The notes below the pieces were generated by a model, which did no database searches, was not told the DNA's origin, and was given only the letters and a program-made list of their open reading frames with translations. Source: Oleiphilus messinensis (GTDB lineage: Bacteria > Pseudomonadota > Gammaproteobacteria > Pseudomonadales > Oleiphilaceae). Taken from it: a stretch of 64,000 nucleotides of DNA. The stretch spans positions 62,001 to 126,000 of the forward strand of contig NZ_CP021425.1 in assembly GCF_002162375.1 (NCBI RefSeq). The letters run 5' to 3'. This document shows positions 46,016 through 55,847 of the stretch, in pieces (within the stretch, counting starts at the first letter, position 1; each line of letters opens with the position of its first letter). Position numbers and translations under genes: made by a program.

Positions 46016-47782
46016 CTAGTTGCGGGGGAATGATTCCAGACGGGACTGGGGGTAGTACTTACGCAGATCACTGACAAACTGATCTGCGGGAACGGGTTTG
46101 CCGAAGTAATAGCCCTGAACCTGGTCACAGTCGTGAAACTGGAGGAATGAAAGTTGGTTCTCATTTTCGACGCCTTCGGCCACCACTTGCATTTGCAGAT
46201 TGTGGGCGAGATTGATCATGGCTTTGACAATCACCCGGCTGTCTGTGTCCTGTTCGATTTGGGAGATGAAGGATTGATCGATTTTCAATGTGGATAATGG
46301 CAGCTTTTGCAGTGTTGCGAAAGACGAGTAACCGGTGCCAAAGTCATCGAGACTGAAACTGATGCCTAATTTACTCAGTTCAGAAAGACATTTGTGGGTA
46401 TGTTCCCAATCGCTCATCATTGCGGATTCAGTCAGTTCGAATTCAAGTGAGGAGGTGTTCACGCCGGAGTTATAGATAATGCGAAAAACGGTTTCAGAGA
46501 GTTTCTTGTCGTGAAATTGGCGAAACGAAAGGTTGACGGCACAAGTCAGATCCAGATAACCCATGGCCTGGAAGTGAGCCAGATCGCGGCAGGCTTGATC
46601 GATAACCCAGTAGCCCATGGGCACAATCATACCCGAGCGTTCAGCAAGGTCGATAAATTGGCCGGGATTCAACAGGCCCCGGGTCGGGTGTTGCCAGCGT
46701 ACCAGAGATTCCATTCCCACCAGTTCATTGTTGGAGATATCGATGCGCGGTTGATAGAACAGCCTGAGCTCCTGGTTGCGAATCGCCCTTCTGAAATCCG
46801 CCTCGAGATCCAATGATTTCATGAGTGTTTCATTGAGATCCTGATTGTAATATTTGCTACTGTTGCCAATGTCATCTTTGGCTGCGACCATGGCGCGATT
46901 TGCGTATTTCACCAATTCATCTGCAGATTTGCCGCTATCCGGATAACAGGCAATACCGATGCTGGCACTGACGGTAACAGTTTCGTGATTCACCGCAAAC
47001 GGCATCTGGAAAAGTTCCATCAATTTGTCGGCGACATTGCGGCAGGACATATAATTATCAAGACGGTCCAGAATGATGGCGAATTCATCACCACCGATAC
47101 GTGCGAGCGAATCACTTCTACGGATGGTCCGTTTGATGCGTGAGGAGGCGAGGCGAATCAACTGATCACCTGCTTTATAGCCCATGGTTTCGTTAATCGC
47201 CGTAAAGCCATCGATATTCAGAACCATAACGGCCAGTAATTCACGGTTGCGATCCGCCCGGTGCAGGGCATGATTGAGGCGGTCGAAGAAAAGTGTGCGG
47301 GATACCACACCCGTCAGACTATCTGTGTGTCTCCGTTGTAACGTCTGCTCTTCTGCGTTGTGTCGGAATAGCACAGACCGGATCGCCGTGCTCAATACGG
47401 CACTGGTCAGACTGTGTTTTTCCAGGACCTCGTCAGCACCGGCAAGAAAATAGCTGTGCACAGCTTGAGCGCTTTGCTGGCCTGCAAGGCAAATGACCGG
47501 TTTGTTACCGCTTTCGACGGTTAGAAAACTGAGATAGGTCAGGGGATCACCACCATCGACCCGGCAATCCCAGATAATCAAATCAAATGGGCTGTTTTCC
47601 AGATAATGTTGACTGACCGAAAAATCATGGCACCACTGCAGCTCCAGTCCGTATCCGTCTTCAACAGGGTTTAGCAGGTGTTTAATCCAGAGATACTCGG
47701 ATAGCTGTCGAGCCAGAATTAGGATGCGGGGCGGTGGATAGTCATCGCCCAGAGCGTCCGTCAGTTTTGCATTCGTTTTCAT
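46016..47782 (-). CDS. Receiver-like GGDEF-EAL protein
   Basis: 588 residues from ATG 47782. The N-terminal receiver-like domain (about 20-130) has LIIWDCRVDGGDP in place of the usual phospho-acceptor region. GGDEF follows with RIGGDEF intact. The EAL domain starts with ESL instead of EAL but keeps its Glu and DDFGTGYSS. It probably makes or degrades cyclic di-GMP in the cytosol. Confidence 0.9.
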   Translation of the reverse strand: MKTNAKLTDALGDDYPPPRILILARQLSEYLWIKHLLNPVEDGYGLELQWCHDFSVSQHYLENSPFDLIIWDCRVDGGDPLTYLSFLTVESGNKPVICLAGQQSAQAVHSYFLAGADEVLEKHSLTSAVLSTAIRSVLFRHNAEEQTLQRRHTDSLTGVVSRTLFFDRLNHALHRADRNRELLAVMVLNIDGFTAINETMGYKAGDQLIRLASSRIKRTIRRSDSLARIGGDEFAIILDRLDNYMSCRNVADKLMELFQMPFAVNHETVTVSASIGIACYPDSGKSADELVKYANRAMVAAKDDIGNSSKYYNQDLNETLMKSLDLEADFRRAIRNQELRLFYQPRIDISNNELVGMESLVRWQHPTRGLLNPGQFIDLAERSGMIVPMGYWVIDQACRDLAHFQAMGYLDLTCAVNLSFRQFHDKKLSETVFRIIYNSGVNTSSLEFELTESAMMSDWEHTHKCLSELSKLGISFSLDDFGTGYSSFATLQKLPLSTLKIDQSFISQIEQDTDSRVIVKAMINLAHNLQMQVVAEGVENENQLSFLQFHDCDQVQGYYFGKPVPADQFVSDLRKYYPQSRLESFPRN

Positions 47783-48079
47783 GATACTGTCCGGTCTTTG
47801 TAACACGCCCCAAGTCAACCGCGTTTGGGGGCATTTATAAGGTATAGTCCAATCTGGCAGGCTATGCCTGTTTGTGTCATACCAATCGCTAATTTAGCGT
47901 AACCGTAATATAACTGAAATGCTGATTTTGCTGGGTGGATCACATTCGGGAGGGATTTCCCTAAAATCTGAATTTGTTTGTGCCTCTGTATTATTATCCC
48001 GGTCTGCCAGTGGTATTATGTACAGTGTTATTGATTTCGAGTGATGGCGAGCTTGATACGGCAAGAGTGAGTAAACACA

Positions 48080-50098
48080 GTGTCCAGATTGAATGCCCGG
48101 CAACGGGAAGCGGTACATTATATAAGTGGTCCCCTGTTGGTTCTGGCTGGAGCCGGAAGTGGAAAAACCAGTGTAATCACCAGCAAGATTACCTATCTGG
48201 TTGAACAGTGCGGTATTAAAGCCAAACATATCGCGGCAGTTACGTTTACCAACAAGGCCGCCCGGGAGATGCGTGAACGGGTCAGCAAGTTGTTGCCAGC
48301 CCATGACGCCAAAGGGTTGATTGTGGCTACGTTTCATAATCTGGGGCTTACCATTCTGCGGGAAGAGCATAAGATCCTGGGTTACAAAGCCGGCTTTTCG
48401 ATCTTTGACAGTGAAGATGCCAAAGCGCTGATCCGGGATATTATGATTCGTGATTTTGGTGATGAAGGGGAAGAAGTCAACCAGGTTCAGGCAGCGATCT
48501 CCAATCTGAAAAATGACATGTGCGAACCGGATCGTGCAATTAGTGTCGCCTGTAACGATCATGAGCTTATGATTGCCCAGGTCTATAAAACCTATAACCA
48601 GTATCTGAAAGCCTATAACGCTGTTGATTTTGATGATCTTATACTGCTTATCGTGGCTTTGTTCCGGCAGCATCCGGAGGTATTGGAGAAGTGGCAAAAC
48701 CGGGTTCGATACTTGTTGGTGGATGAATATCAGGATACCAATATTGCCCAGTATGAGCTGGTAAAAATGCTCGTAGAGACCCGTTCCGCATTTACCGTGG
48801 TGGGAGATGACGACCAGTCAATTTATGCCTGGCGAGGTGCGCGACCGGAAAATCTGGTGAAATTAAATGAGGATTTTCCGTCGTTGAAAGTGATTAAGCT
48901 GGAGCAGAACTATCGTTCAACCAGTCGAATCCTGAAAGTGGCCAATGCGGTAATTGCCAACAACCCCCACGTGTTTGAAAAGGCATTGTGGAGTGAGTTG
49001 GGTATGGGGGACGAGATTCGCATCATTCAGACCCGAAACGAAGACGCAGAATCAGAACGGATCGCCGTCGAGATTCTCGACCATAAACTGAAAAAGAACA
49101 CCCATTTTCGGGACTACGCGGTGTTGTATCGGGGGAATCATCAATCCCGGTTACTGGAAATGAAACTCCAGGCCCATCAAGTACCTTATCGCATCTCCGG
49201 TGGTACCTCGTTTTTTGCAAAAAACGAAATTAAAGATGCCATGGGCTATCTTCGCTTATTGATTAATCCGGAAGATGATGCTGCATTTCTCCGTGTGGTA
49301 AATGTGCCTCGACGTGAAATTGGTCCGTCTACCCTTGAGAAACTTGGTGAGTATGCGACAGAACGGGATATCAGTTTATACCGTGCCGTCGATGAACTGG
49401 GCCTGGAACAGCGCTTGCCTGAAAAGGCCATTCAAAAACTTCGACAATTTCGCCAATGGTTAGAGCGTACTGCTGAGGATTGCCAACGCAAAGAAGCGAT
49501 ATCGGTATTAAAACAGATGTTCACCGATATTGAATATGAAGACTGGCTTTATCAGAACAGTAATACGCCCAAGCAGGCTGAACGGCGTATGGATAATGTC
49601 TGGTATCTGGTGGACTCCATTCAACGCATGTTAGAGCGGGATAAGGGGCTTGCTGATGAAATGACCCTGGAAAGCGCAATATCCCGACTGTTGCTTATGG
49701 ATATGCTGGAACAGCAACAGGAAGAGGATGATACCGATAAAGTCCACTTGTTAACCCTGCATGCTTCAAAGGGGTTGGAATTCCCCCATTGCTTTATTAT
49801 GGGGCTGGAGGAAGAAATCCTGCCGCATCGTAACAGCATTGAAGAAAACAATATCGAAGAAGAGCGCCGACTCATGTACGTTGGCATCACCCGTGCGAAA
49901 AAAACACTCACCATGACCTATGCGGCACAACGTAAACAGTATGGTGAAAAAATTGAAACCATACCCAGCAGATTCTTAGATGAAATGCCTGAAGAAGATT
50001 TGGTCTGGTTTGGCAAGGGCGAAAAAGATCCGGACGCCAATAAAGCAAAAGGCCGGGAAACGCTGGCCAGTCTACGAAATCTGATGGATGGACTTTAA
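48080..50098 (+). CDS. rep: ATP-dependent DNA helicase Rep
   Basis: 672 residues, GTG start. Superfamily 1A motifs: LAGAGSGKTSVIT (Walker A), LLVDEYQDTN, VVGDDDQSIYAWRGA, QNYRST, and LTLHASKGLEFP in the C-terminal part. Rep clears blocks ahead of replication forks. The WYL regulator gene follows. Confidence 0.95.
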   Translation: MSRLNARQREAVHYISGPLLVLAGAGSGKTSVITSKITYLVEQCGIKAKHIAAVTFTNKAAREMRERVSKLLPAHDAKGLIVATFHNLGLTILREEHKILGYKAGFSIFDSEDAKALIRDIMIRDFGDEGEEVNQVQAAISNLKNDMCEPDRAISVACNDHELMIAQVYKTYNQYLKAYNAVDFDDLILLIVALFRQHPEVLEKWQNRVRYLLVDEYQDTNIAQYELVKMLVETRSAFTVVGDDDQSIYAWRGARPENLVKLNEDFPSLKVIKLEQNYRSTSRILKVANAVIANNPHVFEKALWSELGMGDEIRIIQTRNEDAESERIAVEILDHKLKKNTHFRDYAVLYRGNHQSRLLEMKLQAHQVPYRISGGTSFFAKNEIKDAMGYLRLLINPEDDAAFLRVVNVPRREIGPSTLEKLGEYATERDISLYRAVDELGLEQRLPEKAIQKLRQFRQWLERTAEDCQRKEAISVLKQMFTDIEYEDWLYQNSNTPKQAERRMDNVWYLVDSIQRMLERDKGLADEMTLESAISRLLLMDMLEQQQEEDDTDKVHLLTLHASKGLEFPHCFIMGLEEEILPHRNSIEENNIEEERRLMYVGITRAKKTLTMTYAAQRKQYGEKIETIPSRFLDEMPEEDLVWFGKGEKDPDANKAKGRETLASLRNLMDGL

Positions 50099-50138
50099 AC
50101 TGGCGTTTTTAAGTGGGTACTGAGGCTGGAGATAGGCC

Positions 50139-51164
50139 ATGAATCGATTTGACCGGGTTACTGCCATTTTAATTCAATTACAGACCAAGCGAGTGGTCAC
50201 AGCGCAGGAGATTGCGGACCGGTTTGCAGTGAGTTTACGGACGGTGTATCGGGATATTCGTACCCTGGAAAACGCGGGTATACCGATTGGTTCAGAAGCA
50301 GGCGTGGGTTATTTCCTGGACAAACGCTATCACTTGCCGCCGGTGATGTTCTCGCTGCCGGAGGCGGCTGCTTTAGTCGTCGGAGAGAAGTGTATCAAGC
50401 ATTTGAATCAGGCAGCGATATCCCGTGAATACAGTGTAGCGCTGGACAAGGTCAAAGCGGTACTCAAAGCGCCAGATAAAGACTATATTGCCCGCCTGAA
50501 CGAGAGTGTGGACGTCTGTTTGCCCCGTTCCGTTGGCGAACAGGATCAGGGGGAAAACTGGTTACCGGTTTGTACCCGGGCGCTGACTGCGAGACAGGTC
50601 CTGTTCATGACCTATTTTACCCCCACCCGTGGGACGGCTACAGAGCGCGAAGTTGAGGCCATCGGGCTGTATCATTACAGTCGGCATTGGCATTTGATCG
50701 GATGGTGCCGGTATCGTTCTGAGTACCGGGACTTTAGACTGGATCGCATTCAGTCTCTGGCCTTACAGGAGGAACGGTACAGTGCCCAGCGTCGCAAGAG
50801 TCTTGATGATTACCTGCAAAGTATGCGTAATGATAGCGAGTTGGTGGCGGTAAAGGTGCGCTTCAATCCGGTTGTTGCGGCTTATTTGGGGGAGCAGAAG
50901 TATTATCATGGCTTTGTTGGGGAAGCATCCGACGAAACCGGTACAGTTATGACATTTTTGACGCCCTCACTGGTTTATTTTGGCCGCTGGTTATTGAGTT
51001 TTACATCAGGGGTGGAGGTGCTTTCTCCGGCAAGTTTGCAGGCGGTTATGGTGGAACTCAGTCGAGACGTTGCGCGGCATTGGTTACCCAATGAAGTATC
51101 GGTTATTCAGGAACAGACTGTTCAAGAAAATATTGTTCAAGCACTGACTGTCAAAACCGGTTGA
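50139..51164 (+). CDS. HTH-WYL transcriptional regulator (YafY type)
   Basis: 341 residues. N-terminal HTH (AQEIADRFAVSLRTVYRDIRTLENAGIPI), then a WYL domain (IGLYHYSRHWHLIGWCRYRSEYRDFRLDRI) and C-terminal part. WYL proteins sense ligands or nucleic acid. Effector and target not evident. The GyrI-like gene at 51291 may be co-transcribed. Confidence 0.92.
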   Translation: MNRFDRVTAILIQLQTKRVVTAQEIADRFAVSLRTVYRDIRTLENAGIPIGSEAGVGYFLDKRYHLPPVMFSLPEAAALVVGEKCIKHLNQAAISREYSVALDKVKAVLKAPDKDYIARLNESVDVCLPRSVGEQDQGENWLPVCTRALTARQVLFMTYFTPTRGTATEREVEAIGLYHYSRHWHLIGWCRYRSEYRDFRLDRIQSLALQEERYSAQRRKSLDDYLQSMRNDSELVAVKVRFNPVVAAYLGEQKYYHGFVGEASDETGTVMTFLTPSLVYFGRWLLSFTSGVEVLSPASLQAVMVELSRDVARHWLPNEVSVIQEQTVQENIVQALTVKTG

Positions 51165-51290
51165 TGTGCAAGCCAACTGACAATCCGTTGTCAGTACGGT
51201 CCGTTAGCATTGCAATATGGTGATTAAAAACCATACCCAAACTGCTCCTACGCGAGCCCGACAGGATTACGGACCATCAGGAATAGAACG

Positions 51291-51749
51291 ATGCAACCAC
51301 AACGATCAGAGCCAATTACCGTTATTGCCCTCGACACCACCGCAACGCTTCAAAGCATACAACAGGACATCGGATCATTACCCGAAACACTTCTGGCAGA
51401 TATTCAAGCCCAGGGAATTACACCGGCCGAACCCATGATATTTGTTTATCAGGGTTGTGATGGCAGTGTGGATAAACCCTTCCAGCTTCGGATTTGTCAG
51501 CCAGTCACGAACAAAATCGATTATCAGGGACAGTATCAAAGAACTGAGCTTGAGCCTTTTGATTATGTGCAACAGCGTTACATTGGAAAATGTTCAGAAA
51601 TGGGGCACAAGGGTTATGAGCCCTTTATCGCGGCGGTACAAAAAGCGGGTTTGCAACTGACCGATCAGTGCCGTGAAATTTACACCGAGTTTTTCGGTGT
51701 TGAATCGAATGATAATGTTACCGATATTCAGCTTGGTGTTGTTCGCTAG
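51291..51749 (+). CDS. GyrI-like effector-binding protein
   Basis: 152 residues of the GyrI/AraC effector-binding fold: FVYQGCDGS, FQLRICQPVTNKI, FDYVQQRYIGKCSEMG and CREIYTEFFG. Such domains bind small molecules. A terminator follows. No partner known other than the upstream regulator. Confidence 0.75.
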   Translation: MQPQRSEPITVIALDTTATLQSIQQDIGSLPETLLADIQAQGITPAEPMIFVYQGCDGSVDKPFQLRICQPVTNKIDYQGQYQRTELEPFDYVQQRYIGKCSEMGHKGYEPFIAAVQKAGLQLTDQCREIYTEFFGVESNDNVTDIQLGVVR

Positions 51750-51784
51750 ATTTTTATAACATTTCAGTTGTAAATAAGTAAGGT

Positions 51785-51814
51785 AAGGCGCGTATTCGCA
51801 TTCGCGCCTTTTTT
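51785..51814 (+). terminator. Intrinsic terminator
   Basis: GGCGCG (51787-51792) pairs with CGCGCC (51803-51808), flanked by AA and followed by six T. It ends the WYL/GyrI-like unit. Confidence 0.85.
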
Positions 51815-52030
51815 ATTGGCAGAAAACTGGTTTATCATGAAGATCAGTCAAATGTGTGATCGCTGACGCGGTGATCATTTGTTAATATAGCCGGCTCGCT
51901 GGCGTTTGCGTATCAGGTGGGTTTTGGCTTACATTCGTTACGCTTTTGCGATTGAAAATGCAAGGCTGATCGAAATGACCTTGTCCCAGATTAACAAGGT
52001 TTTACAACAATAAAACAGGTTTTCTTCACC

Positions 52031-52711
52031 ATGGCTAAACCTTCCGGGGGCCCGGACAGGGCAGAAAAAAAACGAATGGTCAGGCGCAGTATTTGTGATG
52101 CGGCATTGCGTCTGAGCAGTATTAAAGGGTTTTCCGGGTTAAGTTTGCGGGAAATCACCCGGGAAGCCGGTATCGCTGCACCGTCATTCTATAACCATTT
52201 TACCGATCTTGAGGATCTGGGTTTGGCAATTATTGACGAGGCGGGTGTGACACTTCGTCAATTGCTGCGTCGGGCGCGTAAAACAACGACTTCAGGTGAG
52301 AGCGTGGTGCGCCGGTCCGTAGAGACCTTTGACAGTTACCTGCGTAATAATGCTGAACTTTTTCATTTTCTGTTTGCAGAGCGAGTGGGTGGAACCCGGG
52401 CTTTCCGGCTTGCCATTGAACGGGAAATGGGGCATATCATTGAAGATTATGCCGAAGCCCTGGCCGAGGCGAGTGCGAGCATTAATCGTCCGATTGCTCA
52501 CCCGCTTTATGTCGCTGATCTAATTGTAAACTGCGCTTTTAATGCGGGCGCAGAAGTGCTGAGCACGGATGAATCCAAGCGCAATGAAATTGGTGAGCGT
52601 GCAATTACGCAAATCCGAATCATTATGTACGGCGCGGAAATGCTTGCAGCCAAGGCATCCCGACGGGATATCAACGAATCTGAAAACGCTCTTTCAAGCG
52701 ACGCAGAGTAG
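52031..52711 (+). CDS. fabR: TetR-type repressor FabR
   Basis: 226 residues. HTH: SLREITREAGIAAPSFYNHFTDLEDLGL. The match to FabR (DEAGVTLRQLLRRARK, RRSVETF, FRLAIEREM) is close. FabR represses unsaturated fatty-acid genes (fabA, fabB, desaturases) in response to acyl-CoA or ACP. A weak hairpin follows at 52732-52757. Confidence 0.85.
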   Translation: MAKPSGGPDRAEKKRMVRRSICDAALRLSSIKGFSGLSLREITREAGIAAPSFYNHFTDLEDLGLAIIDEAGVTLRQLLRRARKTTTSGESVVRRSVETFDSYLRNNAELFHFLFAERVGGTRAFRLAIEREMGHIIEDYAEALAEASASINRPIAHPLYVADLIVNCAFNAGAEVLSTDESKRNEIGERAITQIRIIMYGAEMLAAKASRRDINESENALSSDAE

Positions 52712-53085
52712 TTCTGTAAGCTCCGTTTAATGGTCCCTTCGGCTTGACCGAAGGACCGCCCTCCCTTATTTGTACTTTCCGTCCGCTTCCGGTATTGGCA
52801 ATAAATCCCTTCAATTCGTGCGGAAAACCGGGCGTTTCGCTGCGCTATTTTGATTTATTTAACAGAAATATTGTGTTTGATTTCTCGTAATCAGGTAAAA
52901 ATGTACAAATTTATTTACGATATAACTTACATTTGTTAGTTTCATAATAAATCAACACCCAATATTACAAAAATAGAAAGAAACATAATAAATACCAACA
53001 AGAACAATAAAAACGGTAAGAACCATAAAAAACAATAAGAAAGCACCGAGATCAACATGAGCCGACTTAAGCAGAGAGACAATCA
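52712..53085. other. A-rich leader before the secreted-protein operon
   Basis: 374 bp. The first part holds the hairpin GGTCC-C-TTCGG/CCGAAGGACC (52732-52757), an end signal for fabR. From about 52865 the sequence becomes very AT-rich. Between 52975 and 53045 AAGAACAATAAAAAC (53000-53014) recurs as AAGAACCATAAAAAAC (53018-53033) and again in part, with a period near 18. Ribosome site AGAGAG lies before ATG 53086. No RNA gene seen. Confidence 0.6.
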
Positions 53086-54213
53086 ATGGGTATCAGAGCA
53101 ACTGGATATGCGACAGGACTGTTGTGCCTGTCAATTGTGGCGGCCAACGCCAATGCGGAACTAACCTCACTGGAAGACGGTGAGCTGCGGGATATCACCG
53201 GTCAGTCCGCACTTCAATTCTCGGCAACCGATATCAGCTATGAGTTAAATCATCTGGTCGGTGTTGAGTTCACTAAAGACGAAGGTATCGGCTTTACCCG
53301 TACCGAACAGCGGTCCGTCACCGAGCAGGTCGATGCCACCGTTTATCGATATCAAATCAATGCGGATGGGGAATTTCACGCATTCGCGGAAGAGTTGACG
53401 CTGGGCGATTACGGTGGCGCAAACAATTCTATCTATAAAGATGAAAACGGCCAGGGCGTACCGGATGTTGCATTGCGCAACTTCGGGTTCGGTAAATCGG
53501 CGGAAGAGCCCTTCTATTTTGAAGATCCTTACATCGAAATCCAGCAGCAGAATCATGCCGATGGTACGCAGTCGTTTCGCGGTTTCCGTATCGGGTTTGG
53601 CCTGGTCAATGGCAGCACCCCGGTAACCATTGATTCCATTTCCGGTTACATTCAGGCGTTGAGCGTTCTGGCGGATGCGGGTGGACTCATTCGATCCCAG
53701 ATTTATGGCAGTGGTACCAAAGATACGTTTGCCAATGTGATTGGTGAATTTCCCGATGGATCAGGAAACTATGCTCAAACCCCTCCTCCTGGTGAGCAGC
53801 AGTGTAACGGAATCTGGTGTGGTAACACCCCTGATAATACTGGCCTGAGCCAGAATACCAATATCCTGCCTTACGCTTTGGGTGGCAAGGAACTTAATCT
53901 GGAACATGTCGAAAGTCTGGACTATCACAATGTAGAGAACTTCTATATTTCCATGACTCAGGGAGGCGGTGCATCCTTCGTCAATGCCGATGGTTCGGTC
54001 AACGGGGCGATGTGGTCACAACACCTGGAGGGCATCATTCCAAAATCGCGTCCGGATCTGCCCGGCTGGAATCTGGTTACTCCATTTAACGACCCCAATA
54101 ATGCAACAGATGGTTATCTGGAGGCTCACTCAAATATTACGGCATCGCTAGGACAAGTATTTTTCGGCACGGGGGATGATAACCCGCGTCAGTCATATCA
54201 GCCGCTGTTTTAA
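53086..54213 (+). CDS. Secreted GQ-motif protein A
   Basis: 375 residues with a signal peptide (about 1-24) and then ELTSLEDGELRDITGQSALQ. This N-terminal pattern (L-x-x-L-x-x-x-E-L-x-x-I/V-T-G-Q) recurs in the two following genes and resembles the FilA/DUF6160 group of Acinetobacter and related bacteria, often linked to a surface or pilus-like system. The rest is beta-rich and acidic, without membrane segments, and has one Cys pair in the middle (QQCNGIWCGN). Function unknown. First of three genes in one operon. Confidence 0.7.
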   Translation: MGIRATGYATGLLCLSIVAANANAELTSLEDGELRDITGQSALQFSATDISYELNHLVGVEFTKDEGIGFTRTEQRSVTEQVDATVYRYQINADGEFHAFAEELTLGDYGGANNSIYKDENGQGVPDVALRNFGFGKSAEEPFYFEDPYIEIQQQNHADGTQSFRGFRIGFGLVNGSTPVTIDSISGYIQALSVLADAGGLIRSQIYGSGTKDTFANVIGEFPDGSGNYAQTPPPGEQQCNGIWCGNTPDNTGLSQNTNILPYALGGKELNLEHVESLDYHNVENFYISMTQGGGASFVNADGSVNGAMWSQHLEGIIPKSRPDLPGWNLVTPFNDPNNATDGYLEAHSNITASLGQVFFGTGDDNPRQSYQPLF

Positions 54214-54239
54214 TGTCTTGAGTTGTAGAGGGTCGTGCA

Positions 54240-55262
54240 ATGAATCATTTATTGAGTGTTCCTGCTGCATTGTTGGCAGCGACAATTTCCAGTGCTGTGA
54301 TGGCATTGGAGGAAATGACCGACGAACAAATGGGGAATGTGGAAGCACAAGGCATTACCTATTTAATGTTCGAGAACATTGAATTTAAAGGCGCAGAGAT
54401 TGAAGGGGTTGCGGAAGCGGGCAGTGTGAATGACATTGCCGCTGATGGCTCCGCGTTGTACCGCAAGAATTATCAATTCAGTGCCGATACGATTGGAACA
54501 CGGGCAGCACCATTGAGTTTGCAAGCGGTGAATGTTGATGCTTCAGTCAACAGTGTGTCCGGTGGTACCTATACGCAAAATGGTAAGAATCTGGGCGAGG
54601 TCAATATGTTACGTATTGATCTGTCAGAACGGGCAGCATGGCAGAATGTTGATATTGCCTACAATGCGATTTATGGTAACCCGGACACACCCGATGCCAA
54701 TAACCCTAATATTCGAGCCGGTGGCACACCTTCAGAGAACAATGAATTTGGTTTAGTCAGTATTGACAACCTTTCATTGACTGGACGAGTTGATCTGGCC
54801 GGTATCCCGGAAGGTTACAAGATCGAGAGTGTCTATGTTGATGATGGCAGCCGTGAAGCGGCTTCCCGCCAGGGGTTGTTGTTGAATGTTGCCATTGATG
54901 AATTGGTGGTGGATGAGTGGCTGTTTGAAACCGAGCAGGAAGACGGCATTTACAATGCCGACCGTGATATGGTGATCAAGAACTTCCGTCTCGAGAATGT
55001 GCATTTGCAGTCGGCGACATTTGAAGCAACGCCAAAGGGTATCCGCATAGCTTATTCTGATCCCCAGCCGTTTACACCGGATGAAGGATTAATTCTGCCT
55101 TCAGGCGGTGGTTATCCCGATACTAATCACAACGCTTATGATCCGACGTTTCCGAAAGGTAATCTGACGCTGCAAACTCAGATGCCGCATTCCTTGCCCA
55201 GCGAATCCCGAATTCATGGCATGACGCTGGATCATTTGGTGCTGAATATTCGTAATGAATAA
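54240..55262 (+). CDS. Secreted GQ-motif protein B
   Basis: 340 residues. Signal peptide about 1-22, then LEEMTDEQMGNVEAQGITYL, the same motif as protein A with A-Q for G-Q. Beta-rich; repeated units such as RIDLSERAAWQNVDIAYN. No Cys pair. It starts 26 bp after protein A. Function unknown. Confidence 0.7.
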   Translation: MNHLLSVPAALLAATISSAVMALEEMTDEQMGNVEAQGITYLMFENIEFKGAEIEGVAEAGSVNDIAADGSALYRKNYQFSADTIGTRAAPLSLQAVNVDASVNSVSGGTYTQNGKNLGEVNMLRIDLSERAAWQNVDIAYNAIYGNPDTPDANNPNIRAGGTPSENNEFGLVSIDNLSLTGRVDLAGIPEGYKIESVYVDDGSREAASRQGLLLNVAIDELVVDEWLFETEQEDGIYNADRDMVIKNFRLENVHLQSATFEATPKGIRIAYSDPQPFTPDEGLILPSGGGYPDTNHNAYDPTFPKGNLTLQTQMPHSLPSESRIHGMTLDHLVLNIRNE

Positions 55263-55280
55263 TGGGGTTATGAGGAAAAG

Positions 55281-55820
55281 ATGATGATAAATTTGAAAAC
55301 CAAATTGCAAAGCCTCGTGATGATATTGCCGTTAATCCTGTGGTCTGAATTGACCCGTGCTGAGCTGGTGGGGCTGGCAGAAAACGAACTTTCCGGGGTG
55401 ACGGGGCAGGCGGGGATTTCACTTGAAATCCATCACCTTAGAGTCAATGCCCACGCCAGTGGCAGTGTTGACAATCCTGACACACCAGAGGATGAGAGTG
55501 ACGGTCGGCGTACTAAAGGTTTTCATTATGACTACGTGACGACTGATCACAATGGCGAAAATGAAACCCATTTTTTCGCCGATGAAGTTTCGTTGGCGAT
55601 GGATATCGAAGGTGCAATTACGCTGGATGTTGAAGAGGATGGTGCACTGGTGATCGGGTTGCCGGATCGAATCAATTATGTGGGTGATGGCTACAGTCAG
55701 AAAGGTATCTATCTAAACCATGACGGGCTGGCCAGTAGCGGTGGCAAGCTGATGAATGAAACCAATATTCAAGGGAACTTCAATACCGGCGGTACGATCA
55801 CAATCTGGGGAGGGCAGTAA
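55281..55820 (+). CDS. Secreted GQ-motif protein C
   Basis: 179 residues. Signal peptide about 1-27, then ELVGLAENELSGVTGQAGIS, the clearest copy of the motif. Shorter than A and B, mostly beta strands and acidic loops. It starts 18 bp after protein B, so the three genes form an operon. Function unknown. Confidence 0.7.
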   Translation: MMINLKTKLQSLVMILPLILWSELTRAELVGLAENELSGVTGQAGISLEIHHLRVNAHASGSVDNPDTPEDESDGRRTKGFHYDYVTTDHNGENETHFFADEVSLAMDIEGAITLDVEEDGALVIGLPDRINYVGDGYSQKGIYLNHDGLASSGGKLMNETNIQGNFNTGGTITIWGGQ

Positions 55821-55847
55821 TTGCCCTCTTGTGCCTCAACTTGTTTC

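Noticed and set aside
47894-48697. Open frame of 267 codons on the minus strand
   Set aside because: It lies antisense to the first 600 bases of rep, has no ribosome site and no family resemblance.
51906-52011. Short open frame before fabR (about 34 codons, TTG start)
   Set aside because: No ribosome site; too short to support.
53057-53164. 35-codon upstream frame overlapping the start of GQ-motif gene A
   Set aside because: No signal or composition bias; could be a leader but cannot be supported.
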